Source: an uncultured Pelagibacteraceae bacterium
Lineage (GTDB): Bacteria > Pseudomonadota > Alphaproteobacteria > Pelagibacterales > Pelagibacteraceae
Length of the DNA stretch: 64,000 bases
Assembly: GCA_902578265.1 (NCBI GenBank)
Contig: CACHCA010000002.1
Location: 23,501 to 87,500, forward strand
Reading direction: 5' to 3'
Shown: in pieces, positions 43,760-53,251 of the stretch
Position numbering within the stretch: position 1 is the stretch's first letter
Layout of the letters: each line of letters opens with the position of its first letter
Notes under the pieces: model-generated
What the model saw: only the letters and a program-made list of their open reading frames with translations
The model's database searches: none
Told to the model about the DNA's origin: nothing
Position numbers and translations under genes: made by a program

Positions 43760-44595
43760 TGAGTAAAATTTATTTTCAAGGAACTTTCGGAGCTTATTCA
43801 CACTTAGCTGCTTTATCTATTGATCCTAAAGCTGAAGTTGTGCCTTGTAAAACTTTTGATGATTGTTTTGTCCAAGCATCAAAAGATACAAATTCAAAAA
43901 TTATAATTCCAGAGTCCAATAGAATTACTGGTAACATTGGAATTGAATATTTAATATTTGAATACAGATTAAACATTTATGCTGAGTATTTTCAAAAAAT
44001 AGAACATAATTTATTGGGGATACCTGAAACTAAAGTTTCAGAGATCAAAGATGTTTATTCTCATGCCCAAGCACTTTCACAATGTTCAAAATTTATAAAA
44101 TCTAATAATCTGACTGAACATGTAAGAGCTGACACGGCTGGATCTGCAGAGATGGTTTCAGTAAGCAAAGATAAATCTAAAGCTGCAATAGCCTCTTCAT
44201 TGAGCGCTAAAACATATAATTTAGAAATTATAAAAAATAATATTGAAAATGAAAAAGGAAATTTAACAAGATTTCTTGTTATGGGAAAAAAAATATTACA
44301 ACCTGAATTTAGTGGAAAAAAATATATTACTTCTTTTTTATTTAAATTAAAAAGTAAACCTGCAGCTCTGTATCAATCTTTAGGGGGGTTTGCCATTAAT
44401 GGGGTAAATTTAACAAAGTTACAAAGTTATCCTGAAAAAAATTCTTTCGACTCTTTTTTCTTTTTATGTGATCTAGATGGTCATATTGAGGAACCAAGAG
44501 TACAAAAATCACTTGAAGATTTAGGATTACATTGCCAAGATTTTCACGTCCTAGGTGTTTTTGAAGCTGACAAACAAAGAGAAATAAATAAATAA
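43759..44595 (+). CDS. pheA: Prephenate dehydratase
   Basis: A 278-residue enzyme that converts prephenate to phenylpyruvate. IYFQGTFGAYSHLAAL at the N-terminus, IIPESNRITGNIG, YSHAQALSQCSKFI, DTAGSAEMVS and LTRFLVMG are catalytic-domain motifs; the C-terminal ACT domain has SKPAALYQSLGGFAINGVNLTKLQS. It is the stand-alone form without chorismate mutase. It starts at the kdsB stop and is 42 bp ahead of the SRP RNA. Confidence 0.93.
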   Translation: MSKIYFQGTFGAYSHLAALSIDPKAEVVPCKTFDDCFVQASKDTNSKIIIPESNRITGNIGIEYLIFEYRLNIYAEYFQKIEHNLLGIPETKVSEIKDVYSHAQALSQCSKFIKSNNLTEHVRADTAGSAEMVSVSKDKSKAAIASSLSAKTYNLEIIKNNIENEKGNLTRFLVMGKKILQPEFSGKKYITSFLFKLKSKPAALYQSLGGFAINGVNLTKLQSYPEKNSFDSFFFLCDLDGHIEEPRVQKSLEDLGLHCQDFHVLGVFEADKQREINK

Positions 44596-44637
44596 CTTTT
44601 ATTGTAGATAAGAAATTATTACTGTTATAATAGTTTT

Positions 44638-44721
44638 GGAGGCTAGAGGTGGATGCTGCTTGAACCCGACCAGATCTTAACGGAAGCAGTCGTAAAGACA
44701 GTTTTTCAGGTTCTAGTCTCC
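44638..44721 (+). ncRNA. ffs: Signal recognition particle RNA (4.5S, small type)
   Basis: Plus-strand hairpin RNA of ~84 nt. The ends pair (GGAGGCTAGAG with TTCTAGTCTCC), and the apical domain has the Ffh-binding signature GACCAGATC...GGAAGCAGTC (GNAR-type tetraloop region ACGGAAGCAG). It lies 8 bp upstream of dnaX, the conserved place in many Gram-negatives. Exact ends are approximate. It binds Ffh and guides membrane proteins to the translocon. Confidence 0.9.
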
Positions 44722-44729
44722 TCGTAAAT

Positions 44730-46373
44730 ATGAGCAATGATACAAAAGTATTAGCACTTAAATATAGACCACAAAATTTTGATGATCTTATTGGTCAAGA
44801 TGTAGTTGTAGAAACTATAACTAATTCAATAATAGCTAATAAAGTTCCCAATGCATATTTATTCACTGGAATAAGAGGAGTCGGAAAAACCACTATAGCA
44901 AGAATAGTTGCTAAGGCCCTTAATTGTTCAAATGGAATTGAAAATAAGTGTAAAGTTAAATGTGATAATTGCGATGCTATAACTAATTCAAATCACATCG
45001 ATGTTTTAGAAATGGATGCTGCAAGCAGAACTGGTGTTGACGATGTTAGAGAATTAATTGAGTTTTCTAGATATGGACCAACATCGTCAAAGTATAAGAT
45101 CTTTATTATCGATGAAGTTCACATGTTAAGTAAACAAGCATTTAATGCTTTGTTGAAAACTCTTGAAGAACCTCCAGAATATCTAAAATTTATTTTTGCA
45201 ACGACTGAAATTAAAAAGATTCCAGTTACAGTTATATCAAGATGTCAAAGATTTGATTTATTAAGAATTAAATCGTCTGAATTATTTAATTACATTAAAA
45301 AAATTAAGGATAAAGAGGGAGGTAAAATTACTGATGAAGCATTAAAATTAATAGTGAAAATTTCTGAAGGGTCAGTAAGAGATGCACTATCCTTATTAGA
45401 TAGAGCTTTATTAACTTTAAATCCAAAAACTGAATTAGATTTAAAAACAGCACAGAAAATTTTTGGTTTTTTTGATAAATCACAACTAATCGATTTATTT
45501 GAATTTATTCTTAAAGGAGATGAGATTAAAGTTATAGAGATTTATAGAAAAATTTATGACCAAGGTGTTGAACCAAAAATTTTTATTAATGATTTCTTAG
45601 AATTACTTTATTACTTTAAAAATATTGAGTCATTAACCTTAGAAAGTACAAATTTCTCATTAAATGATCAAGAATTTCAAAAGATCAAAGATTTAAATAA
45701 AAATCTTGATCCAAGCGTATTGATTTTATTTTGGCAATTTACTATCTCGACTCTTGATGAACTTGCTATAGTTTCCAATCAACATTTATCAATGGAAATG
45801 TTTTTGTTAAGACTGATATATTTAAATTCGATAAAATCGGAGAAAAATACTGATATAAATTCTGTAAGTGAAAATCCTGTTATAGATAAAGAAATTAATG
45901 ATCAATCAAAACCGATAGATCAAATCAAGAATATTTATCAAGAGGAAAAAAGTAAACCAGAAATTCATAAAGAAGTTAAATCAGAAAAAAAAATATTTAT
46001 TAATAGCTTAGAAAAGTTAATACAGACTTGTGTGGATAAAAAAGAAATTAAACTAAAATATGAGTTAGAAAAAAACGTTAATCTTGTCAAATTTGAAAAA
46101 AATATGATTGAGATATCTTTTAATGAAAATTTAGATAAAAATTTCGTTAAAGATCTTTCTTTAAAACTTTTTGATTGGACAGGTGAAAGATGGATTATTT
46201 CATTTAGTCAATTAAAAGGCGATGTTTCAATGAGGGAGAAAAAACAAAAAATAAAAAGATCTTTAATAGATGAAGCAAAAAATTCAAAAATTTATAAAGA
46301 TGTAATTAAAAATTTTCCTGATGCTGAATTAACTGATATTAATTTAAAAAGAGAGGATGAACCTAATGACTGA
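44730..46373 (+). CDS. dnaX: DNA polymerase III subunit gamma/tau
   Basis: A 547-residue clamp-loader ATPase. Walker A is GIRGVGKTTIAR, the zinc cluster is CKVKCDNC, Walker B is FIIDEVHML, and the sensor/SRC motif is ATTEIKKIPVTVISRCQRFDL. Domain III and a lysine-rich linker (~380-430) follow, with a short C-terminal domain. The start at 44730 lies 8 bp after the SRP RNA. The ybaB gene overlaps its stop by 8 bp. Confidence 0.96.
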   Translation: MSNDTKVLALKYRPQNFDDLIGQDVVVETITNSIIANKVPNAYLFTGIRGVGKTTIARIVAKALNCSNGIENKCKVKCDNCDAITNSNHIDVLEMDAASRTGVDDVRELIEFSRYGPTSSKYKIFIIDEVHMLSKQAFNALLKTLEEPPEYLKFIFATTEIKKIPVTVISRCQRFDLLRIKSSELFNYIKKIKDKEGGKITDEALKLIVKISEGSVRDALSLLDRALLTLNPKTELDLKTAQKIFGFFDKSQLIDLFEFILKGDEIKVIEIYRKIYDQGVEPKIFINDFLELLYYFKNIESLTLESTNFSLNDQEFQKIKDLNKNLDPSVLILFWQFTISTLDELAIVSNQHLSMEMFLLRLIYLNSIKSEKNTDINSVSENPVIDKEINDQSKPIDQIKNIYQEEKSKPEIHKEVKSEKKIFINSLEKLIQTCVDKKEIKLKYELEKNVNLVKFEKNMIEISFNENLDKNFVKDLSLKLFDWTGERWIISFSQLKGDVSMREKKQKIKRSLIDEAKNSKIYKDVIKNFPDAELTDINLKREDEPND

Positions 46374-46683
46374 TTTTACAAAAATTTTAGATAAAGCAAA
46401 AGAACTTGAGTCAAAAATGAAAGAAAGTCAAAAAAAAATTAAGGAAATAAGAGTCGAGGGAGTTTCAGGTTCAGACTCGGTAAAAGTAATTCTTGATGGA
46501 GAGGGGGAGATGCAATCAATCAAATTATCAGAGGAAATTATGAGGGAAGATAAAACTATAATTGAAGATCTTATTGTTGCCGCTCATAATAGTGCTAAGT
46601 CACAACTCAAAACAAAAACAGCTGAAGAAATTTCAAAAGCAACAGGTGGACTCGGAATACCTGGATTTAAATGGCCATTATAG
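46366..46683 (+). CDS. ybaB: YbaB/EbfC family nucleoid-associated protein
   Basis: A 105-residue DNA-binding protein with FTKILDKAKELESKMKESQK, then VEGVSGSDSVKVILDGEGEM and the C-terminal GGLGIPG, typical of YbaB. ATG 46366 is chosen over 46357: a GAGAGGA ribosome site lies about 10 bases before it and the overlap with dnaX is then only 8 bp. dnaX-ybaB-recR is a conserved gene order. Confidence 0.95.
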   Translation: MTDFTKILDKAKELESKMKESQKKIKEIRVEGVSGSDSVKVILDGEGEMQSIKLSEEIMREDKTIIEDLIVAAHNSAKSQLKTKTAEEISKATGGLGIPGFKWPL

Positions 46684-46686
46684 TAA

Positions 46687-47304
46687 ATGCAAAATACTTC
46701 TGAGATTGAAGAACTTGTTAAATTAATATCAAAATTGCCTGGTTTAGGCCCTAAATCAGCTAAAAGAATAGTTTTAAAACTAATTAATAATAGGGATGAA
46801 CTTGTAAAGCCTTTAGCAAAAACTTTAGCAGAAGTTTATAAAAATATTTCTAGATGTAAAATTTGTGGCGTCTTAAAATCATCTGCAGTTGAGTGTTCTT
46901 ATGATAATTGTAAGGTTATACAGAGAAAGTATAATCAAATTTGTGTTGTTGAAAACATAGCTGATCAGTGGTCGATTGAAAATTCAAATATTTTCAAAGG
47001 ATATTTTCATATTTTAGGAGGTACTATCTCCTCTGTTGGTCACAAAAAAGAGGATTTATTAATTAATTCTTTAATTGAAAGGGTAAAAAAGGATAAAATT
47101 GAGGAAATAATTTTAGCTACTAGTGCAACAGTTGAGGGCCAAACGACAGCATTTTATATTCAGGACAGTTTATCAAATTTAGATGTAAAGATCACAAAAT
47201 TAGCTCAGGGGTTGCCTGTTGGTGGAGAAATTGAAAATCTTGATGATGGCACACTTCTTTCTGCTTTTAAAAATAGATCCAAAATAAATTCTAATTCAAG
47301 CTGA
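46687..47304 (+). CDS. recR: Recombination protein RecR
   Basis: A 205-residue DNA clamp acting with RecF and RecO in gap repair. Helix-hairpin-helix LPGLGPKSAKRIV, zinc cysteines CKICGVLKSSAVECSYDNC and a Toprim domain starting IQRKYNQICVVENIADQWSIE, followed by LGGTISSVGHKKEDL and ATSATVEGQTTAFYI, are present. Length is normal. It overlaps convergent glcB by 9 bp. Confidence 0.96.
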   Translation: MQNTSEIEELVKLISKLPGLGPKSAKRIVLKLINNRDELVKPLAKTLAEVYKNISRCKICGVLKSSAVECSYDNCKVIQRKYNQICVVENIADQWSIENSNIFKGYFHILGGTISSVGHKKEDLLINSLIERVKKDKIEEIILATSATVEGQTTAFYIQDSLSNLDVKITKLAQGLPVGGEIENLDDGTLLSAFKNRSKINSNSS

Positions 47305-49452
47305 TTTTTTTTTTAATCGATTTAAATGTAATAAAGGCTCTGTATATCCGGAAGGTTGTTCTTTTCCCTTAAAAATAAGTTCACATGCAGTTTGAAATGC
47401 TATGGACCTATCATAATCAGAGCTCATTTTAACATAATTTTGATCACTCTCATTTTGTTTATCCACAATCTTTGCCATTTCTTTCATTATTTCAATAACT
47501 TGCATTTTAGTTGTAACACCGTGATGTACCCAGTTTGCAATATGTTGCGAAGAAATTCTCAACGTTGCCCTGTCTTCCATTAACCCGACATTATTTATAT
47601 CTGGTACTTTAGAGCAACCCACACCTTGATCAATCCATCTTACAACATAACCAAGTAATGTCTGGGCAGAATTTGAAATTTCTTTATTGATTTCATCAAC
47701 TGACCAGTTTGGTCTATCTGCGATAGGAATAGTAAGTAAATCCTCAATTTTAGCCTTATCTCTTGTAGACAATTTTTTTTGAACATCAAAAATATTAATT
47801 TCATGATAATGTAATGCATGAAGAGCAGCTGCAGTTGGAGATGGAACCCATGCACAATTTGCTCCAGCTTTAAGATGACCAGTTTTTTGATCTAACATAT
47901 CTTTCATCTTATCAGGCATAGCCCACATTCCTTTTCCTATTTGAGCTTTACCTGAAAAGCCACAGGCCAAACCTATATCAACATTGTTATTTTCATATGC
48001 GCTGATCCATTTTGAGGATTTCATATCGCCCTTTTTAATCATGGGTCCAGCTTCCATTGATGTATGCATTTCGTCACCTGTACGATCAAGGAAACCCGTG
48101 TTTATGAAGAAAACTCTCTTCTTTAAGGTTCTAATACATTCTTTAAGATTTGATGAAGTTCTTCTCTCTTCATCCATAATTCCAATTTTGCAAGAGTATT
48201 TTTTTAATTTTAATACCTCTTCAACTTTAGTAAAAATTTCATTTGTAAATGCTGTTTCGTCTGGACCATGCATCTTTGGTTTTACAATATATATTGAACC
48301 CGTTCTTGAATTTCCTTTTTTTTTAGCATCATGAAGAGCTGCTGCAGTTGTTATAAAAGCATCCATCAACCCCTCTGGAATTTCACTTCCATCTTTCAAT
48401 ATTATTGAGGGATTAGTCATCAAATGACCAACATTCCTAATTAATAAAAGACTTCTACCGTGCAATTTTAATCCTTTTCCCTCTTTTGAAATATAACTTC
48501 TGTTTGGATTAAGTTTTCTTTCTAATGTTTTTCCCTCTTTCTCAAATCGTGCTACAAGATTTCCTTTCATTAACCCAAGCCAATTTCTATAACAAATCAC
48601 TTTATCTTGAGCATCTACAGCTGCAACACTGTCTTCATTATCACATATTGTAGATACTGCAGACTCTAGTATTATGTCACTTATCCCTGCATGATCCTGT
48701 TGAGCACTAAAAGCTCTTGGATTTTTTAATATTTCAATATGCAGATTATTATTTTTTAATATTATTGCAGATGGATTATCAGCTTCACCTCTATGACCAA
48801 TGAATTTATCTTTATCTTTTAAAGTTGTTACATCAATACCTTTCAACGCTTTTAATTCTTTATTTTGAATTGCTATTCCTGTTATTTTTTTCCAACTAAA
48901 ATCTTTTAAAGTAAAATATTTATCTAAAAATTCTCTACCATACTTTATTACAATCTCTCCTCGTTCTGGATCATATCTTTCTGAAGTGCTATCCTCAGAC
49001 TCTTCAATCACATCAGTTCCATACAAACTATCATACAAACTCATCCATCTTGCGTTAGCAGCGTTTAGTGCGTAACGTGCATTCATAATTGGAACAACTA
49101 ATTGAGGTCCAGCTATTGTAGCGATTTCCTCATCAATATCACTTGTTTCAATTTTAAAATCTGGACCTTCATCTTTTAGGTAACCAATTTCTTTTAAAAA
49201 ATTTTTGTATTCTTTAATTTGAATATCTTTTCCTTTGTTATCAATATGCCATTTATCAATTTTTTTTTGTAATGTTTCTCTAAAATCAATAAGCTCTTTA
49301 TTTTTAGGAGCTAGTTCATGGACCGCTTTGTCAAAATCTTTCCAAAATTTTTCTGGAGAAATATCAGTACCATTAAATAATTCATTATTAACAAAAAATA
49401 ATAATTCCTCTGATATTTTAAGATTATTTACAGAATGGTATTTTGATGACAT
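47296..49452 (-). CDS. glcB: Malate synthase G
   Basis: A 718-residue glyoxylate-bypass enzyme that condenses glyoxylate and acetyl-CoA. Signatures: GPQLVVPIMNARYALNAANARWMSLYD, MMGxx-type GLMKGNLVARFEKEGK, FINTGFLDRTGDEMHTSMEAGPM, GANCAWVPSPTAAALHALHYH, VRWIDQGVGCSKVPDINNVGLMEDRATLRISSQH split by a conserved region. ATG 49452 is chosen over 49509 because it gives the usual MSSKYHSVNNLKISEEL start and length. No glycine riboswitch is seen in the 99-bp gap to divergent accA. Confidence 0.95.
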   Translation of the reverse strand: MSSKYHSVNNLKISEELLFFVNNELFNGTDISPEKFWKDFDKAVHELAPKNKELIDFRETLQKKIDKWHIDNKGKDIQIKEYKNFLKEIGYLKDEGPDFKIETSDIDEEIATIAGPQLVVPIMNARYALNAANARWMSLYDSLYGTDVIEESEDSTSERYDPERGEIVIKYGREFLDKYFTLKDFSWKKITGIAIQNKELKALKGIDVTTLKDKDKFIGHRGEADNPSAIILKNNNLHIEILKNPRAFSAQQDHAGISDIILESAVSTICDNEDSVAAVDAQDKVICYRNWLGLMKGNLVARFEKEGKTLERKLNPNRSYISKEGKGLKLHGRSLLLIRNVGHLMTNPSIILKDGSEIPEGLMDAFITTAAALHDAKKKGNSRTGSIYIVKPKMHGPDETAFTNEIFTKVEEVLKLKKYSCKIGIMDEERRTSSNLKECIRTLKKRVFFINTGFLDRTGDEMHTSMEAGPMIKKGDMKSSKWISAYENNNVDIGLACGFSGKAQIGKGMWAMPDKMKDMLDQKTGHLKAGANCAWVPSPTAAALHALHYHEINIFDVQKKLSTRDKAKIEDLLTIPIADRPNWSVDEINKEISNSAQTLLGYVVRWIDQGVGCSKVPDINNVGLMEDRATLRISSQHIANWVHHGVTTKMQVIEIMKEMAKIVDKQNESDQNYVKMSSDYDRSIAFQTACELIFKGKEQPSGYTEPLLHLNRLKKKSA

Positions 49453-49551
49453 GAATGGATATTTAAACTCTAGCTTGTTTAAGTCAATACATAATAGTAT
49501 CATCGACATTTTATTGTCATTTTTCTGATATATGTAATATTTATACTTAAA

Positions 49552-50649
49552 ATGAAAAATTATTTAAATTTTGAATCGGATATTAAAAATTTAGAGAATG
49601 AATTAGAAAAGTTAAAAGATCCTTTTAATCAAGAGGGCTTATCAGAAGTAGATACAAAAAAAATCTCTAAAACCCAAGAAGAATTAGATGAAAAGCTTAA
49701 GAATATTTATTCAAATTTAGACCCTTGGCAAATTACTTTGGTTGCCAGACACGAGGATAGACCAAAGTCTAAGTTTTTTATAGATAATTTATTTGATGAT
49801 TTTATTTCTTTAGAAGGAGATAGACATTATGGTGAAGATAAATCAGTGATAACTGGTTTAGCAAAATTTCAAAATCAATCGGTTTTAGTAATTGGTCAAG
49901 AAAAAGGTGAGAATTTAGAGACAAGAATACAAAGAAATTTTGGTATGATGAGGCCCGAAGGTTATAGAAAAACTATTAGGCTAATGGAATTAGCTAACAA
50001 GTTTGAGATCCCAATTATTTCTTTTATTGATACACCTGGAGCCTACCCTGGTGTAGGTGCAGAGGAAAGAGGGCAAGCTGAAGCAATAGCTAAATCTATA
50101 GAATGTTGTATGAAATTAAAGGTTCCTACTTTAGCAATTATCATTGGAGAAGGAGGATCTGGTGGAGCAATTGCTCTTGCTTCTTCAAATAAAGTCTTAA
50201 TGTTAGAAAATGCTATATATTCAGTTATTTCTCCTGAGGGATGCGCAACAATATTATGGAGAGATCCAAAAAGAATGTTAGATGCTGCTAGAGCTATGAA
50301 ATTATCTGCTAAAGATTTATTAGAATTAAATATAATTGATGAAATAATTAAAGAACCGCTTGGTGGCGCTCACAGAGACAAGGATTTAATTTTAGAAAAT
50401 ATAAGGAGCTCTATTTCCAAAAATTTGGATTTTTTCAAAAATATGACTCCTGAGGAGATACTTAATGATAGAAAAAATAAGTTTTTACAAATTGGAAGAA
50501 ATAGGGGTTTTGTTGCAAATCCAGAAAGCTTAAGTGCATCTCAAATTTCTAGATTTAATTTTCAGGAAATTATAAAATCTAAGAAGAGTATCTTGATTAT
50601 AAGCGGAATTGTGGTTGCACTTGTAACTATTTTTGCTTTGATGTTATAA
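49552..50649 (+). CDS. accA: Acetyl-CoA carboxylase carboxyltransferase subunit alpha with C-terminal TM
   Basis: A 365-residue protein; the family is usually ~320. The core is typical: LARHEDRPKSKFFIDNLFDDFISLEGDRHYGED, MMRPEGYRKTIRLMELA, FIDTPGAYPGVGAEERGQAEAIA, IIGEGGSGGAIALA and YSVISPEGCATILWRD. The last ~30 residues add a basic patch and a strong hydrophobic helix SILIISGIVVALVTIFALML reaching the C-terminus, not expected in AccA. It overlaps the convergent secA by 6 bp. Confidence 0.94.
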   Translation: MKNYLNFESDIKNLENELEKLKDPFNQEGLSEVDTKKISKTQEELDEKLKNIYSNLDPWQITLVARHEDRPKSKFFIDNLFDDFISLEGDRHYGEDKSVITGLAKFQNQSVLVIGQEKGENLETRIQRNFGMMRPEGYRKTIRLMELANKFEIPIISFIDTPGAYPGVGAEERGQAEAIAKSIECCMKLKVPTLAIIIGEGGSGGAIALASSNKVLMLENAIYSVISPEGCATILWRDPKRMLDAARAMKLSAKDLLELNIIDEIIKEPLGGAHRDKDLILENIRSSISKNLDFFKNMTPEEILNDRKNKFLQIGRNRGFVANPESLSASQISRFNFQEIIKSKKSILIISGIVVALVTIFALML

Positions 50650-53186
50650 GGCACCACAGCATTTTTTAAATTTTTTTCCTGAGCCACAAGGGCAAGGATC
50701 ATTTCTACTTATTTTTTTTCCAAGATCTTTAAATTTTTCTTTTGAAATACTTTGATTTATTTTTTCTGTTGGCTCATTGTAAACTTTTAAATTCATCAGT
50801 ATTTTTACATAATCTAATTTTAATTTTTCAAGCAGGGTAGAGAATAAATCAAAAGCTTCTTTTTTGTATTCTATAAGTGGGTCTCTTTGACCATATGACC
50901 GAAGACCTATTACTTGTCTTAATTGTTCAAGGTATTGAATATGTGATTTCCAATTAAAATCTATAGATTGAAGAAGAATTCTTTTTTCAATTTCTTTTGA
51001 TTGATTTTCTCCAAGAATTTTTGATCTATCATCCCTTGCAGATTTAAATTTTTTAAAAATCTTATCCCTAAATTCCTTATCATTAGAGGAAATTAACTTA
51101 TTATATTCATCTTCATCTAAACTTTTTCCAAAAATAGTCTTTAATTTGTTGTTAAATTCACCACTTTTAGGATTTGATAATTTTTGAATTTTTAAAGATA
51201 TCAAATTATCTATTATTTCTGATAAAAATTTGTCTGAATAATCAAAAATTTTATCACTATCCATTGCATCCTTTCTTTGAGAGAAAATCACTTGTCTTTG
51301 ATCATTTAGAACATTGTCAAATTTAATAAGAGTTTTCCTAATATCAAAGTTTCTTGCCTCAACTTTTTGTTGAGCTCTTTCCAAAGCTTTATTTATCCAA
51401 GGATGATCAATACTTTCTCCATCTTTAAGACCTAACTTTTGAAGAATATTATTCATGGACTCTGAACCAAAAATTCTCATAAGGTCGTCTTCTAAACTTA
51501 CATAAAAAATTGAGCTTCCTTCATCACCTTGTCTACCAGATCTTCCTCTAGCTTGATTGTCAACTCTTCTTGACTCCATTCTTTCAGTTCCAATTACAAA
51601 CAACCCCCCTAAAGATTTGATATAATTTTTTTCTTTTTGAAGTTGTTCTTCATCACTTGATCCTTTTTTTCCGCCTAGTTGAATATCTACACCTCTTCCC
51701 GAAATACTTGTTGTAATAATTACCGATTTACTTTTACCTGCATTTGCAATAATTTCAGCTTCGTTTTCGTGATTTTTAGCATTCAGAACAATATGTTTAA
51801 TATTTTTTTTACTAAGTAGTTTTGAATAGATTTCTGACTTACTCACACTCGAAGTGAAAATCAATAAAGGTTGTTTTTTTTCATAACACTCATTTATTTT
51901 TTCTATTATTGCATTATTTTTTTCTTGTTCAGTACGAAATATTTGATCATTATAATCTTTTCTAATCATTTCTTTGTTAGTCGGAATTACAACGACCAAT
52001 AAATTATAAATTTCAAAAAATTCTTCAGCTTCTGTGGCAGCTGTTCCTGTGCATCCTGATATTTTTTTATATAATTTGAAATAATTTTGGTAAGTAATTG
52101 ACGCTAAAGTTTGATTTTCAGCTTGAATCTCAATTCTTTCTTTCGCTTCTAAAGCTTGATGTAGACCATCTCCAAATCTCCTTCCCTCTAAAATTCTACC
52201 AGTCAGTTCATCAACAATTTTTATACTATTATCTTTGATTAAATAATCTTTATCTTTTTTGAATAGATGATTTGCTCTTAAAGCTTGATTTACAAAATGG
52301 ACTAAATCAAGGTTTTCAGGATCGTAAAAATTGTTATTTTTTAATACACCGGCCTTAGTGAATAATTTTTCAATATGATTAATGCCCTCATTTGTTAAAA
52401 GAATATTTCTATCTTTTTCATCAATCTCAAAATCTTTTTTTTCCAATAATTTTACAATTTTATCTATTGCGAGATACTGGTTAGTTTTATCTTCTGCAGC
52501 TCCTGAAATAACTAATGGAGTTCTCGCTTCATCAATTAAGCATGAGTCAATTTCATCCACAATTGCAAAATGATGTCCTCTTTGAACCATCTCATCCTGA
52601 GAGAATTTCATATTGTCTCTAAGGTAATCAAAACCTAATTCACTATTTGTGGCATAAGTAATGTCACAATTATAATTTTTTTTCTTTCATTATCGTTTTG
52701 ATCATTGTTTATATATCCAGAGGTTAAACCTAAAAAACTAAAAATCTTACCCATTTCAACAGAGTCTCTTTTTGCAAGATAATCATTAACAGTTACTATG
52801 TGAACTCCTTTTCCTTCTAAAGCATTTAAATAAGCAGCCAAGGCTATTGTCAAAGTTTTACCCTCTCCAGTTCTCATTTCAGCTATTTTATTTTCGTGCA
52901 AAACAACACCTCCTATAATCTGAACTCTAAAATGCCTTTCGTTTCTTGCTCTTAAAGATGCTTCTCTGACAAGCGCAAAAGCATGAGGTAAGATTTGATC
53001 TAGTGATTGTCCATTCTTCAATTTTTCTTTTAATTCTAAAGTTTTCTTTGGAAATTCCTCATCTTTTAGTTTTTTGATATTTTCCTCAAAAACATCGATC
53101 TGGTTCACAATTTTATCAATTCTATCTAGCTCTTTTTGGTTACTAGATTTAATAAATTTAGAAATAAACTTTAGAGGATTAAGCAT
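50644..53186 (-). pseudogene. secA: Preprotein translocase ATPase SecA, frame interrupted
   Basis: Two minus-strand frames together cover a full SecA: 52635-53186 (N-terminal 183 residues with HVQI-like [26 protein letters not shown]alker A) and 50644-52611 (motor rest with DEIDSCLIDEARTPLVISG, GRGVDIQLGG, RRVDNQARGRSGRQGD and a C-terminal zinc motif NDPCPCGSGKKFKKCC). Adding one base to the T8 run at 52676-52683 (A8 on the coding strand) restores the missing [20 protein letters not shown] link. SecA is essential, so this is either a sequencing error, slippage or real decay. Confidence 0.9.
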
Positions 53187-53251
53187 TTGTTTTTGATATA
53201 CATTTTAATTACAACTTTTAATATAGTTATTTAATGTAAATTTTAAATATC

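Noticed and set aside
44396..44737. Minus-strand 113-codon ORF across the end of pheA and the SRP RNA
   Set aside because: It crosses a structured RNA gene and the real pheA frame; no motif is visible.
49453..49551. Glycine riboswitch ahead of glcB
   Set aside because: Searched by eye for GGAGAG-type cores on both strands and found none; the gap is also short for a tandem aptamer.
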